A DNA stretch of 64,000 nucleotides from assembly GCA_963848495.1 (NCBI GenBank), contig CAWKDV010000004.1, forward strand, positions 2,018,538-2,082,537, written 5' to 3'. Source of the stretch: JAICJR01 sp963848495. GTDB lineage: Bacteria; Actinomycetota; Thermoleophilia; Solirubrobacterales; Thermoleophilaceae. The position numbers were made by a program, and so were the translations under genes. Positions 1-8,599 of this stretch are shown one piece after another. Under the pieces are notes generated by a model, which was given only the letters and a program-made list of their open reading frames with translations, did not search any database and was not told the origin of the DNA. The first letter of the stretch is position 1; every line of letters begins with the position of its first letter.

Positions 1-62
1 CTGGCCCCCGGGCACCGTGGGCGCCAGTGGCAAGAATGCCTACTTTGGTTGAATTCCAGCCA

Positions 63-1016
63 ATGGCCCGGCACCGCGTGGTAGCGCTCACCCTGGAGCC
101 CCTGGTGGCGCTCGACCTGGCCGCGCCCGCCCACGTCTTCGGCCATTGGGGCGGCGAGCGCTACTCGTTCCGGGTCGCCGGCGCCGATGGCTCGCCCGTC
201 GCGACCTCGAGCGGGTTCGCCGTGGACGTCGAGGCCGGCCTGGGCGCGCTGCGCCGCGCGGACACCGTCGTGGTGCCAGGCTATGAGGGCGCCTCGCGCC
301 GCCCGCCCGAGCCGGTGCTGCGCGAGCTGCGGCGCGCCGCCCGCCGCGGGGCGCGCGTGATGTCGATCTGCACCGGCGCCTTCGCGCTCGCCCACGCGGG
401 CCTGCTGGACGGCCGCCGCGCCACCACCCACTGGGACTCGGCGGCGATCTTCGCCGAGCTGTTCCCGGCCGTGCGGCTCGACCCGGACGTGCTCTACGTC
501 GACGAGGGGCAGCTTCTGACGAGCGCGGGCGTGGCGGCCGGGCTCGACCTCTGCCTGCACGTCGTGCGGCGCGACCACGGGGCACGGGTGGCCGGCCAGA
601 TCGCCCGGCAGACCGTGGTGGCGCCCCACCGCGAGGGCGGCCAGGCGCAGTTCATCGAGCACGCGCTGCAACCGGCGACGGGCGGGGCGGCACGGCTCGA
701 GACCACGCGCGCCTGGGCGCTCGGACGGCTGGAACGGCCGCTCACGCTGGCCGACCTCGCCCGCCACGCCTGCGTCTCGCAGCGCACGTTCGCCCGCCGC
801 TTCCGCGCCGAGACCGGCACGAGCCCGCATCAGTGGCTGCTGTCCCAGCGCGTGCTCCAGGCCCGGCAGCTGCTCGAGGAGGACGACATCCCGGTGGACG
901 AGATCGCGCGCGTCTGCGGCTTCGCCGACGCCGCCGCGCTGCGCTACCACTTCCGCCGCGCGGTGGCCACTACGCCGAGCGCCTACCGGCGCAGCTTTCG
1001 CGCCGCTAGCCGCTGA
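63..1016 (+). CDS. GlxA-type AraC-family transcriptional regulator (DJ-1/PfpI + HTH)
   Basis: A two-domain regulator of about 317 residues. The N-terminal part resembles the DJ-1/PfpI class I amidotransferase-like fold, with the nucleophile-elbow motif SICTGAFALA and a following THWDSAA stretch. The C-terminal ~100 residues are an AraC/XylS double helix-turn-helix (LADLARHACVSQRTFARRF, then DEIARVCGFADAAALRYHF). Members of this GlxA family usually activate or repress small metabolic operons; the ligand here is unknown. An ATG at 27 is possible, but ATG 63 fits the family's short N-terminus before the first beta strand (RVVALTLEPL). It converges with the next gene, and their 3' ends overlap by 11 bases. 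No target operon is evident next to it. Confidence 0.85.
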   Translation: MARHRVVALTLEPLVALDLAAPAHVFGHWGGERYSFRVAGADGSPVATSSGFAVDVEAGLGALRRADTVVVPGYEGASRRPPEPVLRELRRAARRGARVMSICTGAFALAHAGLLDGRRATTHWDSAAIFAELFPAVRLDPDVLYVDEGQLLTSAGVAAGLDLCLHVVRRDHGARVAGQIARQTVVAPHREGGQAQFIEHALQPATGGAARLETTRAWALGRLERPLTLADLARHACVSQRTFARRFRAETGTSPHQWLLSQRVLQARQLLEEDDIPVDEIARVCGFADAAALRYHFRRAVATTPSAYRRSFRAASR

Positions 1017-1461
1017 CGGTGCCGGTCAGGCGCACGTTGAACGTGTCGCCGCTGAGCTGGCCGTTGCCGGTGACCTTCAGGTTGCCGGCGCGCATCGTCC
1101 TGAAGGCCCCGCTCCCCTGCGTGATCTTGGCCGTGCCGCTGTAGGTGATCTTCGTGCCGGGGAAGTTGAGCGCGACGTTGCCGGTGCCATGCACGCTTCC
1201 GCGCCCGTTGGACAGGTCGAACGTGAACGTCGCACCCTTGCCGGTGCCGATCGTGGTGCTCAGCGAGATGTTGCCGCTGCCGAGCGGAGTGCCGTTGAAG
1301 GTCCCCTTCTGGCGCATCACGGCGCCGCCGCCCCCGAGCAGCTTGACCTTCCCGCTGATGTCGAGGCGGCGCCCGGCGCTCGAGGCCGGCTGCGAAAGCG
1401 CTCCCATGACGCCGAGCACAGCCAGCGCCAGGAGGGCGAGTGTCGACTTGCGAGAGGTCAT
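1006..1461 (-). CDS. small secreted protein of unknown function
   Basis: A 151-residue protein starting at ATG 1461 with a typical signal peptide (TSRKST, then a Leu/Ala/Val-rich core, cleavage likely after the Ala-Ser-Ser-Ala stretch). The mature part is rich in Gly, Thr and Ser and predicted to be beta-stranded, with repeating segments such as GTFNGTPLGSGN, GRGSVHGTGNV and GAFRTMRAGNLKVTGNG. This resembles small exported beta-sandwich or beta-barrel proteins common in actinobacteria, but I recognise no named family. Its start lies one base beyond the stop of the upstream GGDEF-EAL gene (1463) on the same strand, so the two are probably cotranscribed. No catalytic motif is visible. Confidence 0.7.
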   Translation of the reverse strand: MTSRKSTLALLALAVLGVMGALSQPASSAGRRLDISGKVKLLGGGGAVMRQKGTFNGTPLGSGNISLSTTIGTGKGATFTFDLSNGRGSVHGTGNVALNFPGTKITYSGTAKITQGSGAFRTMRAGNLKVTGNGQLSGDTFNVRLTGTVSG

Positions 1462-1462
1462 C

Positions 1463-3820
1463 TCAGCCCTGAAGATCGGCATCCAGCCTCGCCGGTGCCA
1501 TGGGCCGATCGTCCAGCAACATGCGAGCGATCTCGTCCGCGTCAACCGGGCGCGAGAACAGGAAGCCCTGGCCGTACTCCGCTCGCAGCTCGCGCATGAG
1601 CTGCGCCTGCTCGGGGAGCTCGATGCCCTCGACGACGACGGTGAGCCCGAGCGCGTGCCCCATGTCCACGATCCCGCGCACGAGACGCGCCTTCTCGTCG
1701 TCCTCCACGATGCCCGGCATGAACGAGCGGTCGATCTTGAGCAGGTCGACGGGGAACGAGCGCAGGTAGCTGAGCGCCGAGTAGCCGGTGCCGAAGTCGT
1801 CGATCGCCACCGGTACCCCCAGCGCCTTCAGCTCGGCGAGCTGGCGGAGCATCAGGTCGTTGTCCTCGGCGAGGAGCTGCTCGGTGATCTCGAGCGTCAC
1901 CCGCCCCGCCGCCACGCCGGTCTCGCGGAGCACCGCTCGCACGTCGGAGGTGAAGCCGGGGTCGGCGAGCTGCCGGGGCGACACGTTCACGCTCATCTTC
2001 AGCTCCCCCAGCGCGGGATTCGCCGCCTGCCAGGCATGGAGCTGCCGGCAGGCGGTGGCCAGCACCCAGCGCCCGATGGCGATGATCAGCCCGCTCGACT
2101 CGGCGAGCGGTATGAAGCGGTCGGGAGGCACGAGGCCGCGCTCCGGGTGGTGCCAGCGCAGCAGCGCCTCGACGCCCTTGATGGCGCCGTCGTCCAGCGT
2201 GACCACCGGCTGGTAGACCAGAGCCAGCTCCCCTCGCTCGAGCGCCCCGTCGAGGTCCCGGGTGAGCTCGAGGCGCTCCACGACACGCGCGTGCATCGCG
2301 GGCTCGAAGATGGTTATGCGACCTCGGCCCAGCTCCTTGGCGACGTACATGGCCACGTCCGCGTTCGACAGGACGTCGCCCGGCGCGGCCGCGCCGTCGG
2401 GGTAGGCCACGCCGATGCTGGCCGCCACCCTGAGCGTCTGCCCGCCGAGCTCGAACGGCGGCGCGAGCTCGCGCTGGAAGCGCTCGGCCACGAGCATCGC
2501 GACTCCCGGCTCGTCGAGCTCCTCGATCAGGACCGCGAACTCGTCGCCCCCGAGGCGCGCTGCAGTGTCCTCCGGGCGCAGCGCCGCGTCGAGGCGGGCC
2601 GCCACGCCCTGCAGCAGCTCGTCGCCAACCGCGTGGCCGAGGCTGTCGTTCACGGTCTTGAAGTCGTCCAGGTCGATGTACATCACCGCCAGCGTCCCGC
2701 GCCGCCTGCGCTCGCGGGCCAGCGCGCGGGACAGCCGGTCCTCGAACAGGGCGCGGTTGGCCAGGCCGGTCAGCGTGTCGTGGAAGGCCTGATGGCGAAG
2801 CTGCTGCTCGAGCTCGAGCCGCTGCGAGACGTCGCGGAGGTTGACGAGCACGCCGTCGATCACCGGGTCCGACAGCCTGTTCTCGGCCACCAGCTCGAAG
2901 TGCCGGTAGTCGCCGGCGGGCGTACGAAGGCGCAGGCTCTCGCGCTCGATGCCGTGCTCGCGCGAGCTCGCGCGAGCCATGAAGGGCACGGCGCGGTGAG
3001 CGTCCTCGGGATGGACCAGCTCGGTGAGATGCCTCCCGGCCAGCTCCGTCTCCTCGTACCCGAGCACGCGCCCAACGGACTCGGCTATCCACTGGATCCG
3101 GCTCGACGAGTCGATCACGGCCACGACGTCGGACGAGTGGCGCACGATCGAGCGCAGCCGCTCTTCCGCCCGGCGCTCGACCGCGCGAGCGTGCGCGCCG
3201 ACGGCTGCGCTGCGCTGCATCCGGTGCAGGCGCCAGCCGAGCAGCCCCAGGAGCAGCAGGCCGATCACGAGCGACCCGAGCGAGCCGAGCCGCTCGCGCC
3301 GCATGGCCCTCCGCGCGATGCCGGCCTGGCGCTTGGCCGCCTGGCCGATCGTCGTGTCGAGGCGCCCCATGGCCGGCGTGAAGGTGGCCATGGCCAGGCG
3401 GCGCGCCGCCGCCGGATTGCTGCGCGAGACGAGCAGCGCGCGCAGTCCGACACCGTAGGCGGCGCCGACGTGCTCCTCGATGGCGGTGGCGCTGCCCTTC
3501 GAGAGCCCCAGCTGGTGGAGCCGCCGCAGCGAGGCGTTCAAGTCCCTGTAGGTCTGGAGCGCGTCCGCGATCAGCGCCGGGTTCGGCCGCTCCGAGGCGC
3601 TCGAGGTGGCCATCGTCTGCCAGGTGATCCGGTCCACCTTCTGGCTGGCGGTGCCCACCTGCTCGATCAGCACCTGCGCCTGGCGCGCCCGGTCTGCCTC
3701 GTTGCGCGCGCCGTCGGCGAGCACGACCATGGCTGCGATCACGCCGAGCGCGCAGGCGAGCATGGCGAGAGCGCGCCAACTCCGGCGCGACCGCGCACGC
3801 TCGCTGGGTCCCTGCTTCAC
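1463..3820 (-). CDS. membrane PAS-GGDEF-EAL cyclic-di-GMP enzyme
   Basis: A 785-residue protein with a GTG start preceded by an AGAGG-type ribosome site. Order of parts: cytoplasmic Arg-rich tip, transmembrane helix (about residues 15-35), periplasmic helical sensor to about residue 175, second transmembrane helix (GSLVIGLLLLGLLGW), PAS domain (about 220-335), GGDEF domain with intact LGGDEFAVLIEE (about 420), and EAL domain with intact EALLRWHHP and DDFGTGYSALSYL motifs (about 530-770). Both catalytic signatures are complete, so it could make and break c-di-GMP, or use one domain as a GTP/c-di-GMP sensor. The periplasmic region suggests an extracellular cue. C-di-GMP often governs exopolysaccharide production; a large polysaccharide locus begins about 6 kb away, but any direct link is inference. 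Confidence 0.93.
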   Translation of the reverse strand: MKQGPSERARSRRSWRALAMLACALGVIAAMVVLADGARNEADRARQAQVLIEQVGTASQKVDRITWQTMATSSASERPNPALIADALQTYRDLNASLRRLHQLGLSKGSATAIEEHVGAAYGVGLRALLVSRSNPAAARRLAMATFTPAMGRLDTTIGQAAKRQAGIARRAMRRERLGSLGSLVIGLLLLGLLGWRLHRMQRSAAVGAHARAVERRAEERLRSIVRHSSDVVAVIDSSSRIQWIAESVGRVLGYEETELAGRHLTELVHPEDAHRAVPFMARASSREHGIERESLRLRTPAGDYRHFELVAENRLSDPVIDGVLVNLRDVSQRLELEQQLRHQAFHDTLTGLANRALFEDRLSRALARERRRRGTLAVMYIDLDDFKTVNDSLGHAVGDELLQGVAARLDAALRPEDTAARLGGDEFAVLIEELDEPGVAMLVAERFQRELAPPFELGGQTLRVAASIGVAYPDGAAAPGDVLSNADVAMYVAKELGRGRITIFEPAMHARVVERLELTRDLDGALERGELALVYQPVVTLDDGAIKGVEALLRWHHPERGLVPPDRFIPLAESSGLIIAIGRWVLATACRQLHAWQAANPALGELKMSVNVSPRQLADPGFTSDVRAVLRETGVAAGRVTLEITEQLLAEDNDLMLRQLAELKALGVPVAIDDFGTGYSALSYLRSFPVDLLKIDRSFMPGIVEDDEKARLVRGIVDMGHALGLTVVVEGIELPEQAQLMRELRAEYGQGFLFSRPVDADEIARMLLDDRPMAPARLDADLQG

Positions 3821-4059
3821 GACCTCTTGATCGACCGCCCGATGCGGGCCTTTATGGGTCTAGACGGGCGGCGGCGTGGGTGGCTGCTTGGACCCGGAGT
3901 GGGCGGCGTCGAGCAGAAGAGCGCAGGCCATCAGCGGCCCCAAGAGACCCACTCTTCGCATAACTCTCTCCTCTGGCGCGCTTCGCCCCAGCGCGCGCCC
4001 TCAACTGCGTTTAGAGACGGCGCGCCTGTACCCAAGCGCGCCGTCCCAAACGTGACTTC

Positions 4060-5289
4060 CTAGAAGGCGCCTGTGCCGTTCGGCGTGCCGAGCCCGGTGG
4101 GCCCGTCGAAGCCGGCCTTCGCGGTGCACAGGTAGCTGCCGCTGCAGCTGCCGTTGCTGCCCGATGTGACGTCGTTCAGCGCCGAGGTGTGCGAGTACGG
4201 GAACGAGCCGTACGTCAGCGACGACGCGTTGCCCGCCAGCGCGTACACCGACGCGACGATCGGCGACGAGGCGCTCGTGCCGCCGACGACGCCCCAGCCC
4301 TTGAAGCAGTTGCCGATGAGCTGGTTGATCTGGTTGCAGTTGCTGTCGTAGACGTTCACGCCGCTGTTCGGATCGGCCACGGCCGACACGTCGGCGACCG
4401 TGCGCTTCGCGCAGCCGCTGTCCGTCTGCCAGGACTGCTTCGCCTCATACGCGGAGCAGCCGCTGCCGGCGCCGCTCCAGGCGGCCTCGGTCCAGCCGCG
4501 CGTGCCCCCGCCCCGCGTGAGCGTCGTCCCGCCGACGGCGGTCACATACGGCGACGCCGCCGGGAACTCCACCCCGTAGCCGCCGTCGCCCGACGACACC
4601 GTGATCGCCACGCCCGGGTGTTTGTAGTGCGAGTTGTTGCTCGGGTCCGAGCTGGACTCGCTGCCGCCGTAGCTGTTCGAGATCTCGTTGGCGCCGAGCC
4701 GGGCGGCCGTGTCCACCGCCGCGTAGAGGTTGGCGTTGGCGTTCGAGCTCGCCTCGACGAGCAGGATCTTGCACTGCGGGCAGGTGGCCGAGACCATGTC
4801 GAGGTCCAGGCTGATCTCCAGGCCCCAGCCCTGGTTGCCCGTCGGGTAGGAGCCCTGTACGCCGCTCTGGTTGACCTTCTTGAAGCAGCCGTTGGCCGTC
4901 GTACACGGCGGCAGGCCGTAGGTCGAGCGGTAGGTGGCGAGGTCGGCCTCGGCGGTCGAGTCGTCATACGCGTCGACGATCGCGACGGTCTGACCCGCGC
5001 CGGCGCTCGACGAGGGCAGGTTGTAGGCGCTCTGCAGATCGCTCGGGCCGTAGCCGCCCGCAGGCGCGGCCGCGGCGAGCGGGCGCTTCTTGAGGTTGCC
5101 GAGCAGCTTCATGTTGCAGTGCGAAAACGCCGCGCGCAGGTCGAGCGAGCAGCCCGCATCGAGCACTGTGTGCGGCTTCACGCCCGCCGGAGGCAAGCCC
5201 GCCGCTCCCGCCGGAGCGGCGAACAGCAGCATCGTGGCGACAAGCCCGGCCGCAAGCGCGATCGAGCCGCGAAGGCGTATAGGCGTCAT
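4060..5289 (-). CDS. secreted S53 (sedolisin/kumamolisin-like) serine-carboxyl peptidase
   Basis: A 409-residue exported peptidase: signal peptide (Arg-Leu-Arg then a hydrophobic core ending AAPAGAA near residue 30). The fold shows the S53 triad: Glu158 and Asp162 in GLEISLDLDM (E-x3-D spacing), the oxyanion Asp235 in VSSGDGGYG, and the nucleophile Ser339 in VGGTSASSP. The C-terminal calcium-site motifs DVTSGSNG and GPTGLGTPNG are present. Unlike classical kumamolisin it has only about 45 residues between the signal peptide and catalytic domain, so the ~180-residue activation prodomain is missing. Several cysteine pairs probably form disulfides. It is flanked by about 240 bases of apparently empty sequence on its 3' side and 140 on its 5' side, and appears monocistronic. 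Confidence 0.9.
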   Translation of the reverse strand: MTPIRLRGSIALAAGLVATMLLFAAPAGAAGLPPAGVKPHTVLDAGCSLDLRAAFSHCNMKLLGNLKKRPLAAAAPAGGYGPSDLQSAYNLPSSSAGAGQTVAIVDAYDDSTAEADLATYRSTYGLPPCTTANGCFKKVNQSGVQGSYPTGNQGWGLEISLDLDMVSATCPQCKILLVEASSNANANLYAAVDTAARLGANEISNSYGGSESSSDPSNNSHYKHPGVAITVSSGDGGYGVEFPAASPYVTAVGGTTLTRGGGTRGWTEAAWSGAGSGCSAYEAKQSWQTDSGCAKRTVADVSAVADPNSGVNVYDSNCNQINQLIGNCFKGWGVVGGTSASSPIVASVYALAGNASSLTYGSFPYSHTSALNDVTSGSNGSCSGSYLCTAKAGFDGPTGLGTPNGTGAF

Positions 5290-5348
5290 GGCCCAGCCTT
5301 TCTCTCGGCGAGGTCCCCTGCCGAGTGGTTCAGATTACGGTCGGACTC

Positions 5349-5383
5349 CCGCCGCCCGTCCCGGCCTGCGTGCCGGGCGGCGG
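5349..5383 (-). terminator. GC-rich hairpin downstream of the GNAT gene
   Basis: Arms CCGCCGCCCG (5349-5358) and CGGGCGGCGG (5374-5383) are perfectly complementary, with a competing inner stem CCCGGC/GCCGGG (60-65/72-77 of the 5300s). It lies just after the GNAT stop in the minus-strand transcript and before the S53 peptidase start. There is no T tract, so it is a weak intrinsic terminator at best, or simply a folded leader. Confidence 0.35.
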
Positions 5384-5429
5384 CATTGTGTCCCTGTGGC
5401 GCCGGGCCGTCAAGTGGGAACGTGCCATT

Positions 5430-6212
5430 TCACGTTTCTGCACGGGCTGAGGCGCTGAACCGTGTCGTCTTGCTCACGGCCTCGAAGCCGAGTCGCGCGT
5501 AGATCCCGAAGGCGGCGGCGGTCGCGTCCAGGGAGGCGCGTCGCGCCCCGCGATCGCGCGCGTCGCGCAGCGCGACGGTGGTCATCGCGCGCCCGATGCC
5601 GCGGCCGCGCCAGCCGGGATCGGTGTTGACGAAGAAGACGTTCGCCTCCGCGCCGAAGGCGCCCGAGCCGGCTGTGCCGCGCACGGCGCCGGAGGTGTCG
5701 ACGGCGACGAGCAGGCGGGTCTCGGGCGGCAGCGAGCGCAGGAAGGCGGCGAACGCCTGCGCCGGAGCCTGGATCCGCGGATCGGCCAGCAGTGCGGCGT
5801 CGACCGCGTCCTCGAGCGGCACCCCATCCGGCGCGTCCTCGGCCAGCCGTCGCACCGGCCATACGGTCAGCTCGCCGGGCAGCGGGACGTCGGGCACGGT
5901 CTCGAGGTCGCGGCAGACCATCGCCGTCGAGGTCTCGGAGCGGCTCCAGGCCGGGTGGTCGTCGAGCAGCCCGGCGCAGCGGGCCGCCGCTGCGAAGACG
6001 CTGATCGTTCCCTCGCGGGCCCGCCGGAGCTGCTCGGCGAGCCCGTCGTAGGCACGGTCGTCCGTGACCAGCAGCCGAGTGGACGGATCGTCCGCGCAGG
6101 GAGGCAGACCGTGCAGGCCGGGCTCGTCCAGAGCCCGCCCCCCAGGGTGCCGCCTCGCTTCCCAGCGGGCCACCGCGCCCGCGACGTAGACATCGGTGAG
6201 CCCGGCCCCCAC
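5430..6212 (-). CDS. GNAT-family N-acetyltransferase
   Basis: A 260-residue protein with a GTG start placed one base after the MFS pump stop. The C-terminal ~130 residues are a GNAT domain with the acetyl-CoA pyrophosphate-binding motif PGWRGRGIGRAM followed by DARDRGARRASLDAT and IYARLGFEAV, the usual motif A/B order. The N-terminal ~120 residues are less typical and resemble the linker/recognition part of two-part GNAT proteins. The acceptor substrate cannot be read from sequence. As the last gene after a VOC protein and a drug-type efflux pump, it plausibly belongs to a small detoxification or antibiotic-response operon; that is inference from context. Confidence 0.8.
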   Translation of the reverse strand: MGAGLTDVYVAGAVARWEARRHPGGRALDEPGLHGLPPCADDPSTRLLVTDDRAYDGLAEQLRRAREGTISVFAAAARCAGLLDDHPAWSRSETSTAMVCRDLETVPDVPLPGELTVWPVRRLAEDAPDGVPLEDAVDAALLADPRIQAPAQAFAAFLRSLPPETRLLVAVDTSGAVRGTAGSGAFGAEANVFFVNTDPGWRGRGIGRAMTTVALRDARDRGARRASLDATAAAFGIYARLGFEAVSKTTRFSASARAET

Positions 6213-6213
6213 G

Positions 6214-8193
6214 TCAGGCGGTGGGCGCCTCGGCCCGCGGCTTCTCCGAGAGCAGGTCGCGCGCCAGCCGGTTCAGCACGTGGGCGAACTGCTCCTGCTG
6301 CTCGGGCGTGCAGTCGGTGAGGCGCTCGGCTAGCCGCTCGCGGCGGAGCGTGACGAGGCGGTCGACCAGCTCCGTGCCCTCGGGCGTGGGCTCGTACCAG
6401 CCGTTCGTCGCCGCCACCAGCCCGCGCTCCTCGAGCGACTCGGCGGCTGAGCTCACGCGCTCGGGCTCCACGTCGATGGGGCGGGCGAGCTCGTCGACCG
6501 GCGGCCCGGCGCCCTCGTTGATGCGCGCGAGCGTCCAGGCCTCGAGCGGCGGCAGGTCGATGCCCGCCTCCTGCGCCAGGCGCTCGTAGAGGCGGCGGCG
6601 CACGTCGCGCCGCGCCAGCACGCTCAGCGCGCGTTCGATCTCCGCCACCGAGTCCGGGCTCCGCGGCGTGGCGAAGGTCTCCTGCGGGCCGGCCGCCCCC
6701 ACGGTGTCGCGCAGCTCCTGGTCGGGCAGGGCGAGCGCGAGCGCGAAGCCGATCACCGCCACCCCGCCGGCCACCAGGAAGACGTCGCTCAACGCATTGG
6801 TGAAGGCGTGGACGTAGGCGTCGCGGGCGGCGGCCGGCAGGTGATGGAGCTGGGCGGGGCTCAGCCGCCCCTGCTGGCGGGTTGCGGCGCCGGCCGCGGC
6901 GCCGCTCAGCTCAGACGTCAGCCGGTTGGAGAAGATCGCGCCGAACGCCGCCGTGCCGATCGCCCCGCCGATCAGCCGGAAGAGAATGGCGCCGGAGGTG
7001 GCCACCCCAAGGTCCGGGTAGTCGACGGCGTTCTGCACGGCCAGCACCAGCACCTGCATCACCAGGCCGAGCCCGAGGCCCAGGATCAGCAACCGCCAGG
7101 AGGCGCTCAGCGTGCTGGTGCCGGCGCCCATCTTCGACATGAAGTAGAAGCCGATCGCCATCAGGGCCGTGCCGGCAATCGGGAACGGCCTGTAGCGCCC
7201 GATCCGGCTGATCACCTGGCCGGACCAGATCGAGGTGACCAGCAGGCCTGCGATCAGCGGCAGCGTGCGCAGGCCGGAGCCCGTGGGGCTTGCGCCGTTC
7301 ACCGTCTGGAAGAAGAGCGGCAGGAAGACGCTCGAGCCGAACAGCGCGAAGCCGACGATCAGGCCGGTGGCGCCGGCAATCGTGAAGGTGCGGTTCTGGA
7401 ACAGCCGCAACGGCAGCACGGGCTCCGCCGCCCGCCGCTCGACCAGGATGAACAGCACCCCGAGGACCACGCCGGCGCAGGCGGTGCCGATCAGATCGGC
7501 CGAGTCCCACGCCCAGGTGTTGCCGCCGAGGCTCGTGGCGAGCACGATGCAGCTCAGCGACGCGGCCAGCAGGCCGGCGCCGAGGTAGTCGATCTGCGGG
7601 CGCCCCCGCCGGCCGGTCGCGGGCAGCACGATCCCGAGCACCACGAGCGCGACGAGCCCCACAGGCAGGTTGATGTAGAAGATCCAGCGCCAGGAGAGGT
7701 TGTCGACGAAGAAGCCGCCGAGCAGCGGCCCGGCGATGCTCGACACGCCGAACACCGCGCCGAAGATGCCCATGTACTTGCCGCGCTCGCGGGGCGAGAC
7801 GACATCGCCCACCAGCGCCTGGGTCAGCACGATCAGACCACCGCCGCCCAGTCCCTGCACCGCGCGGAACGCGATCAGCTCGCTCATGCTCTGAGCGGCG
7901 CCGCACAGCGCCGAGCCGGCCAAAAAGATCACGACAGCGACCTGGAGCACGCGCTTGCGCCCGTAGAGGTCGCCGAGCTTGCCGTAGACGGGGGTCACCG
8001 CCGTCTGCGCGAGCAGGTAGGCGCTGACCACCCACGACAGGTGCGCCAGGCCGCCGAGGTCGCCGACGATCGTCGGCAGCGCCGTGGAGACGATCGTCTG
8101 GTCGAGCGCCGCCAGCAGCATCACCAGCATCAGCCCGCTGAAGGTCACGAGGACCCTGCGCGGCTGAACGGCGGGCGGGGCGGCGGCGTTCAC
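6214..8193 (-). CDS. DHA2-type MFS efflux pump with C-terminal MarR-like winged-helix domain
   Basis: A 659-residue protein (GTG start two bases after the VOC gene stop). Residues ~15-495 form a 14-helix MFS transporter: motif LDQTIVSTALPTI of the DHA2/EmrB-QacA group, motif A GKLGDLYGRKRV, and motif C GVSSIAGPLLGG. Residues ~510-650 are soluble and look like a MarR-type DNA-binding domain: leading helix, HTH helices (VDELARPIDVEPERVSSAAE), wing (LVAATNGWYEPTPEG) and a long C-terminal helix. Such fusions put a transcription-factor fold on the cytoplasmic face of a pump. Function is probably export of hydrophobic drugs coupled to proton import; whether the fused domain binds DNA is unknown. 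Confidence 0.9.
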   Translation of the reverse strand: MNAAAPPAVQPRRVLVTFSGLMLVMLLAALDQTIVSTALPTIVGDLGGLAHLSWVVSAYLLAQTAVTPVYGKLGDLYGRKRVLQVAVVIFLAGSALCGAAQSMSELIAFRAVQGLGGGGLIVLTQALVGDVVSPRERGKYMGIFGAVFGVSSIAGPLLGGFFVDNLSWRWIFYINLPVGLVALVVLGIVLPATGRRGRPQIDYLGAGLLAASLSCIVLATSLGGNTWAWDSADLIGTACAGVVLGVLFILVERRAAEPVLPLRLFQNRTFTIAGATGLIVGFALFGSSVFLPLFFQTVNGASPTGSGLRTLPLIAGLLVTSIWSGQVISRIGRYRPFPIAGTALMAIGFYFMSKMGAGTSTLSASWRLLILGLGLGLVMQVLVLAVQNAVDYPDLGVATSGAILFRLIGGAIGTAAFGAIFSNRLTSELSGAAAGAATRQQGRLSPAQLHHLPAAARDAYVHAFTNALSDVFLVAGGVAVIGFALALALPDQELRDTVGAAGPQETFATPRSPDSVAEIERALSVLARRDVRRRLYERLAQEAGIDLPPLEAWTLARINEGAGPPVDELARPIDVEPERVSSAAESLEERGLVAATNGWYEPTPEGTELVDRLVTLRRERLAERLTDCTPEQQEQFAHVLNRLARDLLSEKPRAEAPTA

Positions 8194-8194
8194 T

Positions 8195-8554
8195 TCATTC
8201 GCGCGGCTTGTAGCGGTGGTGCAGCATCAGCGCGTTCCCGTCGGGGTCCTCGAACAGCGCCATGTGGCAGACGCTGGTGTCGAACGTGTCGCCCTCGAAT
8301 GCGATCCCCTTGGCCTCGAGCCCGGCGCGCGCGCCGGCCACGTCGTCGACGTGCAGCGCGAGCACCGCGTTCTTCTGCGGCGAGAACTCGCGGCCCTGCT
8401 GCGCCGGCTCCCAGATCCCGAAGCAGGTGTCGCCCACCCAGAACTCGAAGCGGGCCTTGTCGTCCGGCCGCAGCCCCAGTGTGTCGATGTAGAACGTCCG
8501 CGACCGCTCGGAGTCGGTCGACGGGACGCCTACGAAATCGAGCTTGGTGATCAT
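8195..8554 (-). CDS. VOC-superfamily (glyoxalase/dioxygenase-fold) protein
   Basis: A 119-residue protein. The start at ATG 8554 is set by a strong GGAGGAG ribosome site immediately upstream; a longer frame upstream to 8596 lacks one. It has the paired beta-alpha-beta-beta-beta units of the vicinal oxygen chelate fold: KLDFVGVPSTDSERSRTFYIDTLGL in two short pieces, then VLALHVDDVAGA, and a terminal FEDPDGNALMLHHRY. Members include glyoxalases, extradiol dioxygenases and fosfomycin/bleomycin resistance proteins; the ligand cannot be deduced. It sits between a LuxR regulator and a drug-type MFS pump, in an apparent operon, which favours a role in resistance or detoxification. Confidence 0.85.
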   Translation of the reverse strand: MITKLDFVGVPSTDSERSRTFYIDTLGLRPDDKARFEFWVGDTCFGIWEPAQQGREFSPQKNAVLALHVDDVAGARAGLEAKGIAFEGDTFDTSVCHMALFEDPDGNALMLHHRYKPRE

Positions 8555-8599
8555 GGCTCCTCCGGGTCGAGCTGATGGACCGGAGGATTGTGGCACCGC

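Noticed and set aside
1145..4063. A 972-codon open frame on the plus strand opposite the GGDEF-EAL gene
   Set aside because: Translation is Arg/His/Leu-rich with no domain pattern, and it mirrors a complete c-di-GMP enzyme on the other strand. It is a typical high-GC antisense shadow.
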